64,000 nt of DNA from Anaeramoeba flamelloides (lineage: Eukaryota; Metamonada; Anaeramoebidae). The stretch spans positions 9,858,001-9,922,000 of the forward strand of contig JANTQA010000033.1 of NCBI GenBank assembly GCA_027625915.1, read 5' to 3'. Each line of letters begins with the position of its first letter. The first letter of the stretch is position 1. Below are positions 32,301-43,100 of the stretch, piece after piece. A model generated the notes under the pieces. That model saw only the letters and a list, made by a program, of their open reading frames with translations, was not told the origin of the DNA and ran no database searches. The translations under genes were made by a program, and so were the position numbers.

Positions 32301-35145
32301 TATCATTAAGTGTATTATTTGAAAATGGTGAGGGGGTAACTAATAGACCCTGAACATCCCCCGAGAGAGGATGGGTAAAAACAACATTCCCCAAATTTTT
32401 TGAGCAAATCATTAACAAATCTTCCAAACTTGAAGAAATAATTTTTTGTAATTTTTTTTTATATCTTTTTTTATTTTTCTTTAAATCCGTATTCTTATTA
32501 ATACCGGATTTTCCAACTGATAACGATATATATGTTTTTAAAAAGTAATGTATCAGCCCAACAGTCAATTCGTTAAACTGGGTTAAAATAAAGCATAAAT
32601 CCTTGCTTATTAATTCGATTTGCTCCTTTGTTAATAATTCAGATACAGAAGATAAGACCGATAGATATTGGATAATATAAGTTTTCTCTGAAAAGGAATT
32701 ATTATTTTTGATTTTCTCCCAAGTTTTTAAAATTAAATTTACTTTTATATATTTTCTCAAATATGGAGAGATAATATCAAAAAGTACCCATGCATTTTTT
32801 AGAATATTTGGGTTTTTTTCAAGTAGAATGATTTTTTCAATTGATCTTATTAATTCCTTTTTCAATAAGTTTCTTCTTGAAAGTGTTGCAGAAATTCTTC
32901 TTAAATATTCGATTAATTCCAAATTTAAGTCATCTAATAATTTCCAAACATTTCCATTTCCATTTCCATTTTCATTTTCAGTGTATTTATTAAATTTTTT
33001 TGTAGTTAAATTTTTTGAAGATTTTATAACTCTTGAAAAAATTGTGGAATTGACAAATTCTAAACACTTGTCTTGAACGGTTGGCTCTGTATCAGTGATC
33101 ATCGGTAAAATGGACTCTAAACAAATTTTTGATAAAATTAAATCAGAATTAAATTCAGACAACAATTTTGTTAAACAGATTAATGCCTGTTTACGTATAC
33201 CAACACTTGGATCTAAGCATCTTTCTTGAAATATTTGATAGATTGCTTTTTTTTTTTTATCACTTTCTTGCTGAGTGAAAGGGAAATCAAAATAAAAAAT
33301 GGTTTCTAATAAAGTTAGAATTGATTTTCTTACTAAAGTTTTTTCATCTTTTGCCCTATTTGTCAATAGTTTCATGAATGCTTTAAATTTTACAATATGT
33401 TGTTCTTCTATTTTACCAGTCTCTTCTATTTCTAAACGCTTTTCTTCTTTTTCATTATCATCGTCGTCATTTTCATTTTCATTTTCTTTTTCAATTTCAA
33501 TATCATTTTCATTTTCTTCTTTGTTTTCATTTTCATTTTCTGTTTTCTTTTTCTTTTTCTTATTCTTTTTCTTTTTTTTATATTTAACCTTTAAATTAAA
33601 ATCCAAACCAATTAATTCTAAAGTTTTTTTTTGTAATAAATTTATTGATTCTTTTTCAATATTTGGATCAAAATTTAAATTATCTTTTTTAATTAATGAA
33701 AGTATTTTATAAATATTTGTAATGGCTTTGCTTCTCACTGTGGAAGCCTTATCAGACATTCTTTGAAATAGAGTTTGCAATAATAGTTGAATTCCCAATT
33801 GAGAGATTGAATTTAAACATGGGCTTGTCAATATTTTTAAGCCCAGCTCTGTGGCTAGAACTCTCATTGAAACTCTCGTATTCTTTGAAAGGCTTGAAAC
33901 AAAAGACAAAAAATTTGAAATTGTATCGGATCTTAAATGTGATAATATTCTTGTCAAAATTGTTGTCATTTCATTTCGGTACTCTGCTCGGTCGGGGCAT
34001 TTCATTGACATGTTTTTGAGCAGTGCCAAAACACAATTATTGAGGATTTTTTCTTCAATAAAGGCCCTTTCTAATTCAAGCTCTAAAAAGTTGATTGCAT
34101 TTTCTCGTATTTTGATTTCAATAAACGGGATGGTTGTTTCCGATAAAGTTGGAGAGACCGTGCAGAGAAAGTTCTTTAATAAGGATTGCAAAATAGTTGA
34201 AAAGTTTTCTTCTTGTTCTCCGTTCCGAGGATCTAATAAGCGATGAAAAATATTTTTGATAATCTTGCTTGTTTTTGGTACAATGTTTAGTGTCTTCTTA
34301 TTTCTCCTTGCCCTTGACTTCTTTTTTTTTAACGCAACAGTGTCTCCTAATAATTTCCCGTCATTGCTAAATTGACAATTTTCATTGAGCCAGAAGCAAT
34401 TGTTTGAAATCTGAATTAAGACAGAAATTACATACCGATAAATGTCGGGGTGATCCTTTAAATCTAGGCGCTTTAAAAGATCGAAAATTTCGATTAACAA
34501 TTTGTCAATCCATTCCAATTTTAATCCGACGGGTATCAGCTCTTCTTCGTCTTCTTCTTCATCGTTGTCGTCGTCACTGTCATTATTGTTTTTTTCTTTT
34601 TCTTTTTCTCTTTCTCTTTCATCGTTCCCAAGATCATCAAGATTGTCATCATCATTTTCTTCATTGTTATTAGTGCTGTTGCTATTTGTTTTTTTTTTAG
34701 TTGACGATTTCAAGTCTTTCGAAGTGCCAAACGCACCCTGTGACAATTCGTTACTCCACCGTTTCAATAACGAAAATATTTGTTGAAATAAGATTGGCTT
34801 GAAAATGTTATAAGAATTTGATCCATATTGGTTCAATAATAACAAATAAATGTTTGCTCCTAAATAAACAATGTTTTGCTCCTTTGTCGAAATGAGATCC
34901 TTCGAGATCAAGACAATGTTACGTGGGATGATCGACTCTTTTGTACACAAATCCCAAAACGTTTCTTCACTTTTTTCATCTTTCTCTTTCCACACTTTTA
35001 ACACACGTACAAAGTCAGATAACAAATCGACAGAATAATGGTTTGTTATTGATCGGATCGCCTCTAAGTCGCTTTTTTCATGAAGATCCGATAAGCAAAG
35101 CTCTTGTAAAATTGTGCTTGTGTCAGTAACTAAGACTTGGGACAT
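29347..35145 (-). CDS. Condensin-2 complex subunit D3 (NCAPD3-like HEAT protein)
   Basis: Non-SMC HEAT-repeat subunit of condensin II, acting in mitotic chromosome compaction (family role). It is 1,932 aa if started at the ATG at 35,145 (MSQVLVTDTS); the frame is open 43 codons further up, but that part is Phe/Lys/Asn-rich UTR-like sequence. No intron is needed. HEAT segments run to about residue 1,430. The diagnostic block is at about residues 1,165-1,330: MCDLCLRHTFLIDRYIPLM, DPFVVVRKQTVTLI, VDENIRVSKLAKFCL, FFTHFVELIFYLNHY, HEKQLFSLIGPK and ISKLCHEILAAV, matching the animal/plant D3 order. Human D3 is about 1,500 aa; the excess comes from Lys/Glu/Asn/Asp insertions, a poly-Gln run and a long C-terminal tail. 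The tail has TP/SP sites (LLKTPKK, VLKTPFRVMQTPR), consistent with CDK control, a Ser-Glu-Glu tract (about 1,635-1,702) and basic clusters. Confidence 0.9.
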   Translation of the reverse strand: MSQVLVTDTSTILQELCLSDLHEKSDLEAIRSITNHYSVDLLSDFVRVLKVWKEKDEKSEETFWDLCTKESIIPRNIVLISKDLISTKEQNIVYLGANIYLLLLNQYGSNSYNIFKPILFQQIFSLLKRWSNELSQGAFGTSKDLKSSTKKKTNSNSTNNNEENDDDNLDDLGNDEREREKEKEKNNNDSDDDNDEEEDEEELIPVGLKLEWIDKLLIEIFDLLKRLDLKDHPDIYRYVISVLIQISNNCFWLNENCQFSNDGKLLGDTVALKKKKSRARRNKKTLNIVPKTSKIIKNIFHRLLDPRNGEQEENFSTILQSLLKNFLCTVSPTLSETTIPFIEIKIRENAINFLELELERAFIEEKILNNCVLALLKNMSMKCPDRAEYRNEMTTILTRILSHLRSDTISNFLSFVSSLSKNTRVSMRVLATELGLKILTSPCLNSISQLGIQLLLQTLFQRMSDKASTVRSKAITNIYKILSLIKKDNLNFDPNIEKESINLLQKKTLELIGLDFNLKVKYKKKKKNKKKKKKTENENENKEENENDIEIEKENENENDDDDNEKEEKRLEIEETGKIEEQHIVKFKAFMKLLTNRAKDEKTLVRKSILTLLETIFYFDFPFTQQESDKKKKAIYQIFQERCLDPSVGIRKQALICLTKLLSEFNSDLILSKICLESILPMITDTEPTVQDKCLEFVNSTIFSRVIKSSKNLTTKKFNKYTENENGNGNGNVWKLLDDLNLELIEYLRRISATLSRRNLLKKELIRSIEKIILLEKNPNILKNAWVLFDIISPYLRKYIKVNLILKTWEKIKNNNSFSEKTYIIQYLSVLSSVSELLTKEQIELISKDLCFILTQFNELTVGLIHYFLKTYISLSVGKSGINKNTDLKKNKKRYKKKLQKIISSSLEDLLMICSKNLGNVVFTHPLSGDVQGLLVTPSPFSNNTLNDKNIDENNSSLINSPLSLIKNNKNEIKNSNITPIFNNINKNKKNNKDEDEDDDVDDDEDDNEGDDDDDEDGDDNSTAVSSLVKNNRKNLNNSVNKIVEIDEPFVSKNLFTLGEIVVFSETKTTQRLQTTVQALIANSLPSRTPIPSRVRTFAFGTLGKMCLFDQQLAKKCVGVFAHEIENSEIPMIRNNCLVVMCDLCLRHTFLIDRYIPLMANCFKDPFVVVRKQTVTLITRLLQEDYIKWKGSLFYKFVISLVDENIRVSKLAKFCLCELLLQKTPLLFFTHFVELIFYLNHYLDHPTYNKLKHSIHEKQLFSLIGPKNKNKRLYIYKTLLEFLSDNQKFEIISKLCHEILAAVTEDIIPLNNATDVISDALAILSSNEIKLNAMKYSDSQSSNQQQQQQQQQQNSQDVVNNLNIAKSNILSQIMKKNVIENIVPIIIGLKRILEKHRSPLLKDLMLYLRELMKDYRDEIKDILVVDKQLAQEVEYDLKQFEQQMLLQMQLKEKEALELQRRIRENQKKRRLSTMPNEDMIQKENENENENGIEIEKNNDHDGNVLLKTPKKNNQNPNLNPKTPKSVLKTPFRVMQTPRVTQNELKDFKSPMLRSRSKKSTFKKSNSLLAQNNNSINKSLKRAFKKHQKGEIDKKLEKEKERKFFDEDTNQLKMEIEIEPKSVKKKKKKKKTKQESEESQESEESEESEESEESEELEESEELEESEESEESEESEESEESEESEESEESGVSEESEESEESEIIEKNKKNVKKKINKKENKKENKKENKKEKKKEKKTEKKEIKKTPKKNKKRLNTIELKSPIPSNLPMRVYSSKKITIKKKKTKNQNPLIDSKKQKTDLFLISPQNNSPKPRVWNVQTPSRLEKKSHQKNKSHLDLGSGSDSYLDSDLDSDSNSNFDSDQDSDSNLTAQEIHIANEEEKNMEKGGKKIVKKARTLKQKSERRNQKENLGNRNRSSRRTTTKRNMKILHKKH
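30040..30245 (-). repeat. Ser-Glu-Glu coding microsatellite in NCAPD3
   Basis: A 9-nt unit encoding S-E-E (reading GAGTCAGAA-like on the minus strand) is repeated about 20 times, with a few EL, GV and Q variants. It occupies about 65 residues of the C-terminal tail and creates a strongly acidic stretch with potential casein-kinase-2 sites. The near-identity of units implies recent slippage. Confidence 0.85.
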
Positions 35146-38100
35146 AAAATGGTTTTTCTTTTTTGTATTTTTTTGTATGTTTTTTATTTTCCTTGGTGTA
35201 GTTATGAAGCTATTTTGATTATTTTGAATTTCACCAAAACAATTAAAAAAAAAAAAAATCAAAACCAAAAACAAAAAAATAATTTTTGGTCGATTTCAAG
35301 AGTTTAATTTTTGAATTTGGGATTATTAATCTTTATTATATTACTATACACAAAAACACATCAATTTTTCTTGGTTTTTATCATTTTATTAAACAATTTC
35401 GAAAACTTTAATGTACGTTAAAATTTATTTTAAAAAAAATTTCTTTTAGATTTATCAAAATCCTGGTTTGTTTTTTGGATGTTTGTTGTTAATTTGAAAG
35501 AACATTTAAAAATTTGGTTAATCTTAAACCATTATTTTTTTGAAATATGGACCAATTACTCAAACCTTGAAGACACCAAACAAGAATTGAATGAATTTCC
35601 AAATATTAATTCACCTCACGGAATAAAACATTTTCCAAATACGAGAAAAAAATAAATTAAATTCCAATTTTATAATCATTTGTTTGATTTTGGATCCTGT
35701 ATTTTAAAGACGACTGTGAGGAGTGTTTCTGAAATTTGGAATTTGTCTTTGTGTTTGTTAAGTTACTGGTGTATGTTGGCTTTGGTAATTATTTTTGAAA
35801 ATCTGCATTATTTTTTGTTTAACTCCAAAAAAATATATGAAATTCTTCTAGTTTTCCGCTACGATCAAAAATTAGTTCCACTCACAATGAATATGATTCC
35901 ACCAAAATTAATATTGTGAAATTTGATTTCTTTTATTCTAAAAAATTTAAATTACAAAAAAAAAATATCGATCATCAATTACTAAAAAATTCAATTAAAA
36001 ATAAGTTTAAAAAAATTCTCAATGAAAAAAATCAAATTTTTAAAAAAAAAATTACTTGTTTCAAATTTTAAATTTCCAAAGGTTCAAATTTCTTCAATTT
36101 AAAACAAATATGTTTTCAGTAAAAAATAAATTGAATTTAATTTACTCCAATTTGAGGTTATTTTGTAACCCTTTATATTCCACAAAGCAATAATTTTGGG
36201 TATTTCTTTTGATAAAAATAACTCATTTGTGAAAATATAAAAAAAAAAATCTTAAATGAAAGTAAAAAGTGCCAATGAGCAACACTTCAAAAGAAAGATT
36301 GTTGTTTTCAAAATTATATATTCTAACCCTTCTAATTGGAAATTGAGGGACTTGTTACTCTTTACCTTTTTTATAAAAATGTCCTCTTTTCTATTGTTGG
36401 TTTTTGAAATCTACAAAGTATCACTTGTTGGGCTTTTTTTATTTGTTATTAAGTATTCATAATAATTACAATTCTTTTTTTTCCATTTCCGATAATTATT
36501 TTTCCACCATAATAACTCTGCACTTTTGAGTTCGCTTTTTTTATATTTAATTATTATATTTGATATTAAAGAAGGTTTTGATTGAATTATTTACCTTTTA
36601 GTCTCATATTTGTGCTTTTTTCACCTATTAAAAGTATTAAAAACAAAATATCACTTTATAAATTATTTTTAAAAAGTTGGTATAAAGTTTTACAAAAGAT
36701 AGAAATTAATTGCCTTAATTATTTCGATTTAATGGTCATTTTTTCTTGAAAAAACCAACATTTTACATATTATGTATAAATTTTTTTTAATAATTTAATT
36801 TTAATATTTGTAGATCAAAGTTCATAATATACTATAAAATTAATAATAAACGATAAAATTATGCAAGAATTTGGAAGGAACAAAAATAGTGATAAAACCC
36901 TAAAATCAAAAACATCTATTCAAATAAATGACTCAGAAACCCGTTTAGAAAAAGAAAAACATTTAGAAAACGATTTTTAAAGAAGGAAAATTTTAAATGA
37001 AAAAAATAAAACTTTTTTTTTTAGAACAAAAAAAAAAAAAAAATCAACTAAAGTTGTTAAACTCTAAATCATCAAACCAATAATTAGTAAATTTTCGTTT
37101 GGATTAGTGTTTTTAAACGACTCAAAACTATTTTAACACTATCAAAACAAAAATAAATAAAAATGTAAAAGTGTATTAAAAAAATAAATCCACATTCTGA
37201 AAGGATAATTTCTAAAAACGAAGCAAAAATATATCAAGTCTGAATTTCACAATATAAAAGAAAATATAAACCCAAAAAAAAAAAAAAAAATCAACACACA
37301 TGTTTTGAAAACATCTCAGATAAATTAAAATTTCTAAAAAAAAAAAAAAAAGACGAAAATATTATTTTGAGACGATAATTGGAAATTATAAGAGCCATTT
37401 AAAATAATTTAGACAAAATTTAATAATAAAAAAAAAAAATATATTGAAATATAAAAAAATTGGAAAATTATTAAATATAATAATAATAGCAATAAGCAAT
37501 AGTTTGATAGATGAAAATTTATAAAATAAAATTGCAAACTTTTACAAAATGAAAAAGAATAGAACAAAATCAATGATTTCAATGAATTTTTTTAAAATTT
37601 AAAAATAAAAAAAAAGTATCACAAAACAAATTTTTCAAATTTGTTGGTTTAACTTCGATATTAACAATTCGAAAATTTTCAGATAACTTAAATAAGCTTT
37701 TTTAGGTTTATGATAAGATTTTATGAAAAATAAAATAGTATGATTGATGCAAAAGAAACATACTAATTTAGAAATAGATATAAACAATGATCATTTTTAT
37801 CGAAGAGGTTCATGTGGTAAAGAAAACCAAATCCTTCTACTTATATTAATCCAAAAAAAAATAAAAAAAAAAAAAAAAAAAAAATACTAAAAGATAATAT
37901 CTTTGAGATTTTTCAAAATAATGTCCCTTTGTTTATGTAATAATTAGTTAATGATAAAGAAAATTATTATTATTTATTACAATTCATAAAAAAATATTTA
38001 GAAATTATGGAAATATCTTCAAGTAATATGGAGTAATATAGAGTGTCTAGGTTTTCTTGGGGTTTTCTGAAAACTACCTAAGATTTTTCAGAATTCAATA

Positions 38101-38549
38101 TAATGGACAAAAATCAAAGATTTTAATCTATACTTTTAAATCCTGTTAAAGTTAATTCTGTGTTTTTTTTTCTTATTTTATCTGTAAAATTATCTACTTT
38201 AGGTTTAAACAGAAAACAAAAGCCAACCTAATGACTCTTTTCTTTCAAATCCTGTTTTTGTTTCGAAAATCTATTTGTCATCTTGTCAAAATAAAAATTA
38301 AAATGAAAGCTAATGACATTTTTTTTTAAATGGAAAGAATTGAATATAAACAGATATTTTACCATATTCTTTTAAATTAAGAAAATATAGCGATTTTTAG
38401 AGTAAAATTAACACCTCTTCTTTCTAATAAATTAAAAATTATTTTGATTTTTTTTTGGTTATTCACAAATTTATTTGAGTTCAGACATAGCTATATTTTC
38501 TTAATTTAAAAGAGTATGGTTAAATATTTGATAATATGAATCTTTAGGT
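35146..38549. other. AT-rich spacer, no gene supported
   Basis: The left end is the 5' flank and promoter of the NCAPD3 gene. Plus-strand frames at 35,680-35,919 and 36,256-36,462 lack family resemblance, splice context or conserved motifs. Near 38,040 there is a GAGTGTCTAGGTTTTCTTGG word also found in the RasGEF intron 4 repeat field. Long A-runs occur at 37.0, 37.3 and 37.85 kb. Confidence 0.45.
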
Positions 38550-39115
38550 TTTTTCCCCATTTTTTTGATGTTGGCTTTTCTTTTTATTGGGAAGAAGAGT
38601 TACAAAAGAATAGGATCAAGTACTTACTTGTTGATACTGAAATAATGAAAAACGCAAGTATGAATAACTTAAAAAAAAAAAGATTAAAAACTAAGGTAAA
38701 AAAAACATAGTTTGTGACAAATATGATCATAAAAAAAAAACCAAATTACCACAATTCAAAAACTATCATCAAGTGAACAATCATGATCAATTATTAAATC
38801 AAATTTAATTAACCAAAAATATTGTGGCTATGGTTTTGAAAGTACTTAATTAGAGATAACATGTTTTTTTTTTTTTATAATTATTATTTTTTACCAATTT
38901 CTTCTTATAAGCTCTTTTTAATTTTTTTTTTTTTTATTTTCAATTTTTCCCATTTTTTTTTTCAATTTTTTACTTTTGCTTTTTAAACATAAAAACAATT
39001 GCGTGTGTTTTTCCTTTGAAAAATCTTGAAACATATGATTTTATACTTAAATTACTCTTAAGTAAATTTAAGTAAAAGGATATTTAGGGTGTAATTTACA
39101 CTTTATCTAAAATAA
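38550..39115 (+). repeat. Family B element, copy 4
   Basis: Matches the family along its length: TTCTTTTTATTGGGAAGAAG, AGTACTTACTTGTTGATACTG, TTAACCAAAAATATTGTGGC, CTTAATTAGAGATA, and the tail AGGGTGTAATTTACACTTTA. Confidence 0.7.
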
Positions 39116-40189
39116 TAATATGAATATTTTTATTCTATTATTTTTGAATTTAAATCAAATTAATAAACAATCCAAAATTAAAAATGTAAATTCAACCCAC
39201 CCCCCCCACCCCTTGGAAATAATTTGTTTTTTTTTCACTAAACAGAGGAAAACTTTAAATATTTTAACATTTAGGCCAGTTATTTTTTATTTTTTATTTT
39301 TTTTTTTACTTGTCAAACACTTCGATTCTCTCATTTTAATTTTTTATTATTTCTTTTTGGAATAATAATTTTTAATAGCTTTTATATATTGAACAACATA
39401 AAGAAAAGTTAAAGAGTTGGGTTTTTATATTTGTTGTTGATAATGAGTTTTCCGTTATTAATTTTATTCTCTATCTTTTTAAAATTCTTTTCCTTTAGAC
39501 TATTTGATTGTCAAAAATTACATTTATTATAAAAATGTTTTACATTTAACAAATAAATTTAAAAAGGAAAATTTAAGTTCAATAAAATATTCAAAAAGAT
39601 TTCTGCTTCGATTAAATAGACTTTGTATAAAAAAATGAATTAGTTCACATATCTAAGATATAATTTATTTGATTTTTATTTTGTCTAAAAATAAGTTTTA
39701 TTTTTCTCAATAAAACCCCTTTAATTAATATTTTTAAACAAAATTCTGAAAGATCTATTATTATTATTATTAAAATTTAAATAGTATTATACCTAATAAA
39801 ATCAAATAGAAACGATTAAACCAAATTGAGTCATTATTAAAGAATTATCAAAAAAAAAAAAATGAGATTGCTTCAATGTACATACCATGATTATAATTAT
39901 GTAATTATCAAAAAAGATTAAAATATTTTGGGTATGAGTTTTCATTTTTTGAAAAAAAGATAAAATTTTTTACTTACAGAATAAAAACAAATTTCCTTTT
40001 AAGAAAGAACCAATAATTAAACAAAATATTTACAATGTAATGAAAAATATATCCACGTATGCACACCGCCAAAAATATATTATCTCTTATTGATTCTATC
40101 AATCAAACCATTAATAAAACATCTTCAATAAAAGAAAAACAAAAAAATAAAAAAGAAAAAAGAAATAAGAATAAAGAAAAATATTATTA
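39116..40189. other. 3' flank of the RasGEF gene
   Basis: AT-rich; the 81-codon plus-strand frame at 39,120-39,365 starts at the edge of the family B copy and is hydrophobic low complexity. A short C-run (CCACCCCCCCCACCCC) lies at about 39,200. No gene is called. Confidence 0.45.
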
Positions 40190-43100
40190 TTAATCTTGGT
40201 GTGATTTTTTCTCAGAACCATTTTGTAAATAATTACTTCTTAATAACAACTCTTGGTTATTTTTAGGTTCTTCCAATTTATCAAAAAGCAATTGAATTTG
40301 CTTTACTTTTTGGAAATTATACCTTCTAACATGATAGGATTTTACGTCTTCGATTACATTGAATAGCAATCTTCTTTTTGTTAAATGTATTCTACCACCA
40401 ATGTCGTTCTGTGATCCTTTATTGAATTCTCTCATTAAGCCAACATACATACCATGGTAGGGTATTGATCCACTTGTAACTTTCTTTAAGAACTTTCTAC
40501 CGGAAGCATAATTTGAATCTGTATTTGCAATTTTTTTTAAACGAGTAAAGATTTTTAAACTATTCTTGGGCACTTCACTCATATTTGCATCTAGTATTTG
40601 AATAGATTTATGCTTAAGGGCAGAAACTAGAGCGAAGAGGCTTTCCAAGTTACAAAAATTATATAGATACTCACCAATTTTAATTATTCTCGTTATTTCC
40701 TTTACCCGCTCTCTCGGCTTTTCATGCTTCAATATTTCCCAAACAAAAAAGCTTAATTGTTGATTAAATATATTTTTCAGTTTAAATAAATTTGGTGAAT
40801 GTTCAACTGAAAATTTATTTGAAATACCTGCTGCGAGCAGTTCTGTAGAATCAATTTTTAAAAATAATTTATGAATATATAATGTCAGTTGCCTCGCAAA
40901 TTCTAATTCATCAATTTGTGATAAATGGAAATTTTTTGAAAAAAGGTTTTTTGGTACTCTTGGCTTTGGTGGCGGTTCGGGAAATTGTGTTTTGTTTTTG
41001 CTCTTTTGAGAACTATTTTGTTTTTTTTTTTGAATCAATTTTTGTAATTGCTTGGGATGTGAAGGATGAGATTGCGCCATTACTTGCACACTGAAATTTT
41101 CAATCATTCGAATCATCGTCTGTGTAAATTGCCCATAATATTCTAAAATCCATGTATGAAGTACGGAAAAGACCCTCAATTGAATCAATTTTTTTCTTTT
41201 ATCCCATTCCTTTTCTTTTATTCCTTCTCTGGTTTCTGGTACTTGATATCTTTGGAAAAGTTTTAATAATAAATATTCCGAAGTCATAAATGATCTATGA
41301 GTCGTCAAAAATACTCGAATAAATTCAGAATCTATTTTTAATGTTTATTTTTTTTTTTTTTTTATTTTTAATTTTTGTTTTTAGTTTGTAATGCAAATAA
41401 GAATATGATAAATTTATATATAAAAAATTAAATAAATCACTTTATTATAAAATTAAATTATTTATTTTAATATATGGTGTTTTTTTTTTTCTACTTATTA
41501 TAAAATTGCTATTTATTTTTTTTTTTTAGTCCCAAACTTTTCCTTGGCGAAAATTTTATGTCAATAATTTTCGATAACAACATATAAGAAAGAGATTAAA
41601 ACGCTTAAAAGTTTAAGATAATATTTTAGTTGCTGTGGAAATATTTTGAGAAATCATTACATTATTATTGGCAAAGTTTTAAAATTTTCTGATCTTCTTA
41701 TTTTCAATTCTAATGAAGTAAAATAAAAATTATTTTACAAACAAAATTTGAGTTTAAATATGATATTTAAAGTTATTTTACAAGACTTTAACAATTTTTT
41801 TTGCGACGTTGTTTCATTGATAACAGTGATATTAGCGAATATCACAATTTCAAAATATTTAAACAAATATTTTGGTTCAGGGAACCATAGCATTTGTTCT
41901 TTAGTAGCCAATAAAAAAAGTGTTTTATAATTTGGGGAAAGTTTCGAAAAGGAATAAATTTCATTTCTTTATTGAAAAAAATGTCGAAATACAAATATTG
42001 TTTTTTTTTCTAAAATAGAAAAAAATCAATCTCATTTTTAAAAATTGTTTAATCCCTTTTTTTCTTCAAAAAAAGAAAAAAGAGAAACTAAACCATTTAT
42101 AGAAGATTTCAAAGAGAGAAAAAAACAAATGATCATTTAAGAAAAGAAAAAAAAAAAAAAACATTTTTTTTTGCTTGGTCAAGTCAAGAAATTTTCGAGG
42201 AATGTTCAAATTTAGTTGTTAATAACGTCAGGTTCATGCGAGGTTTTTATGTTTGATCTTTTTCGAGAATTGACTGACAAATGGAGAATAAAAGAGGAAA
42301 TAGATCTCATTGAAATGATGAACGATCTAGTTTGTATCTGTAAAATTTAAACCAGATTTTGTATCCAATGGATGAAAATGTAAAATTTAATTTCAATGTT
42401 TTTCAGATTCCATTTATCGAAAAAAAAAAGATCATTTGAAAAATAAGTTCTTCAAAGTATCTTTAAAAATAGCAAATTAGTTTGTTTTGTTTAAATTTGT
42501 TTATTTTTATTTTTTTTTTGTTGTGTAGAGTTAGAATTTGAGTTGCAAAAAATAAAATAGCACCTCATATTGTTTCATTTGTTCAACAATCACCTTTTAT
42601 AATTCTTCGTCTTGGATCCACTTCCAGACTCAAAATAATGAGATTGTTCTAGTGCTAAGATGATATCTATCGTCATTCTTCGAAGAACTTCACAATATCA
42701 TCTTATATCACTTCAAATAATCTCATTTTTTTTGTTCTTCCAAGTCAAACTAAGATTATAACAGGGAGATTGTTTCCAAATCGAATCAATAAACACAATT
42801 ATATTATATCTTATTAATCATTATGTTAGATTGATTTCATTCTATAGTTTTTGAGAAAAAAAATTTGAATAATGAAATAAACTTTGTTTCAGTAAGAGTT
42901 CGTTATGTTTTCGTAGATTCCCGTCGAGTACCTAGCTTTTCCAGAATTCAAAAGAATAGAGAAAAATCAAAGATTTCACTCAAATTTTTTTAAATTCTGG
43001 AAAATCTAACGGCGGTTTTTTTTAATTTTTGAAATAAAAGAGTAAAATTTTTGAAATTTTCAATTGTATTTCTTAAATTAAAAAAAGCCTAACAGCGCTT

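Noticed and set aside
31937-33712. Ser/Phe-rich plus-strand frames opposite NCAPD3
   Set aside because: Antisense shadows of the Glu/Asp/Lys-rich low-complexity codons of the minus-strand gene.
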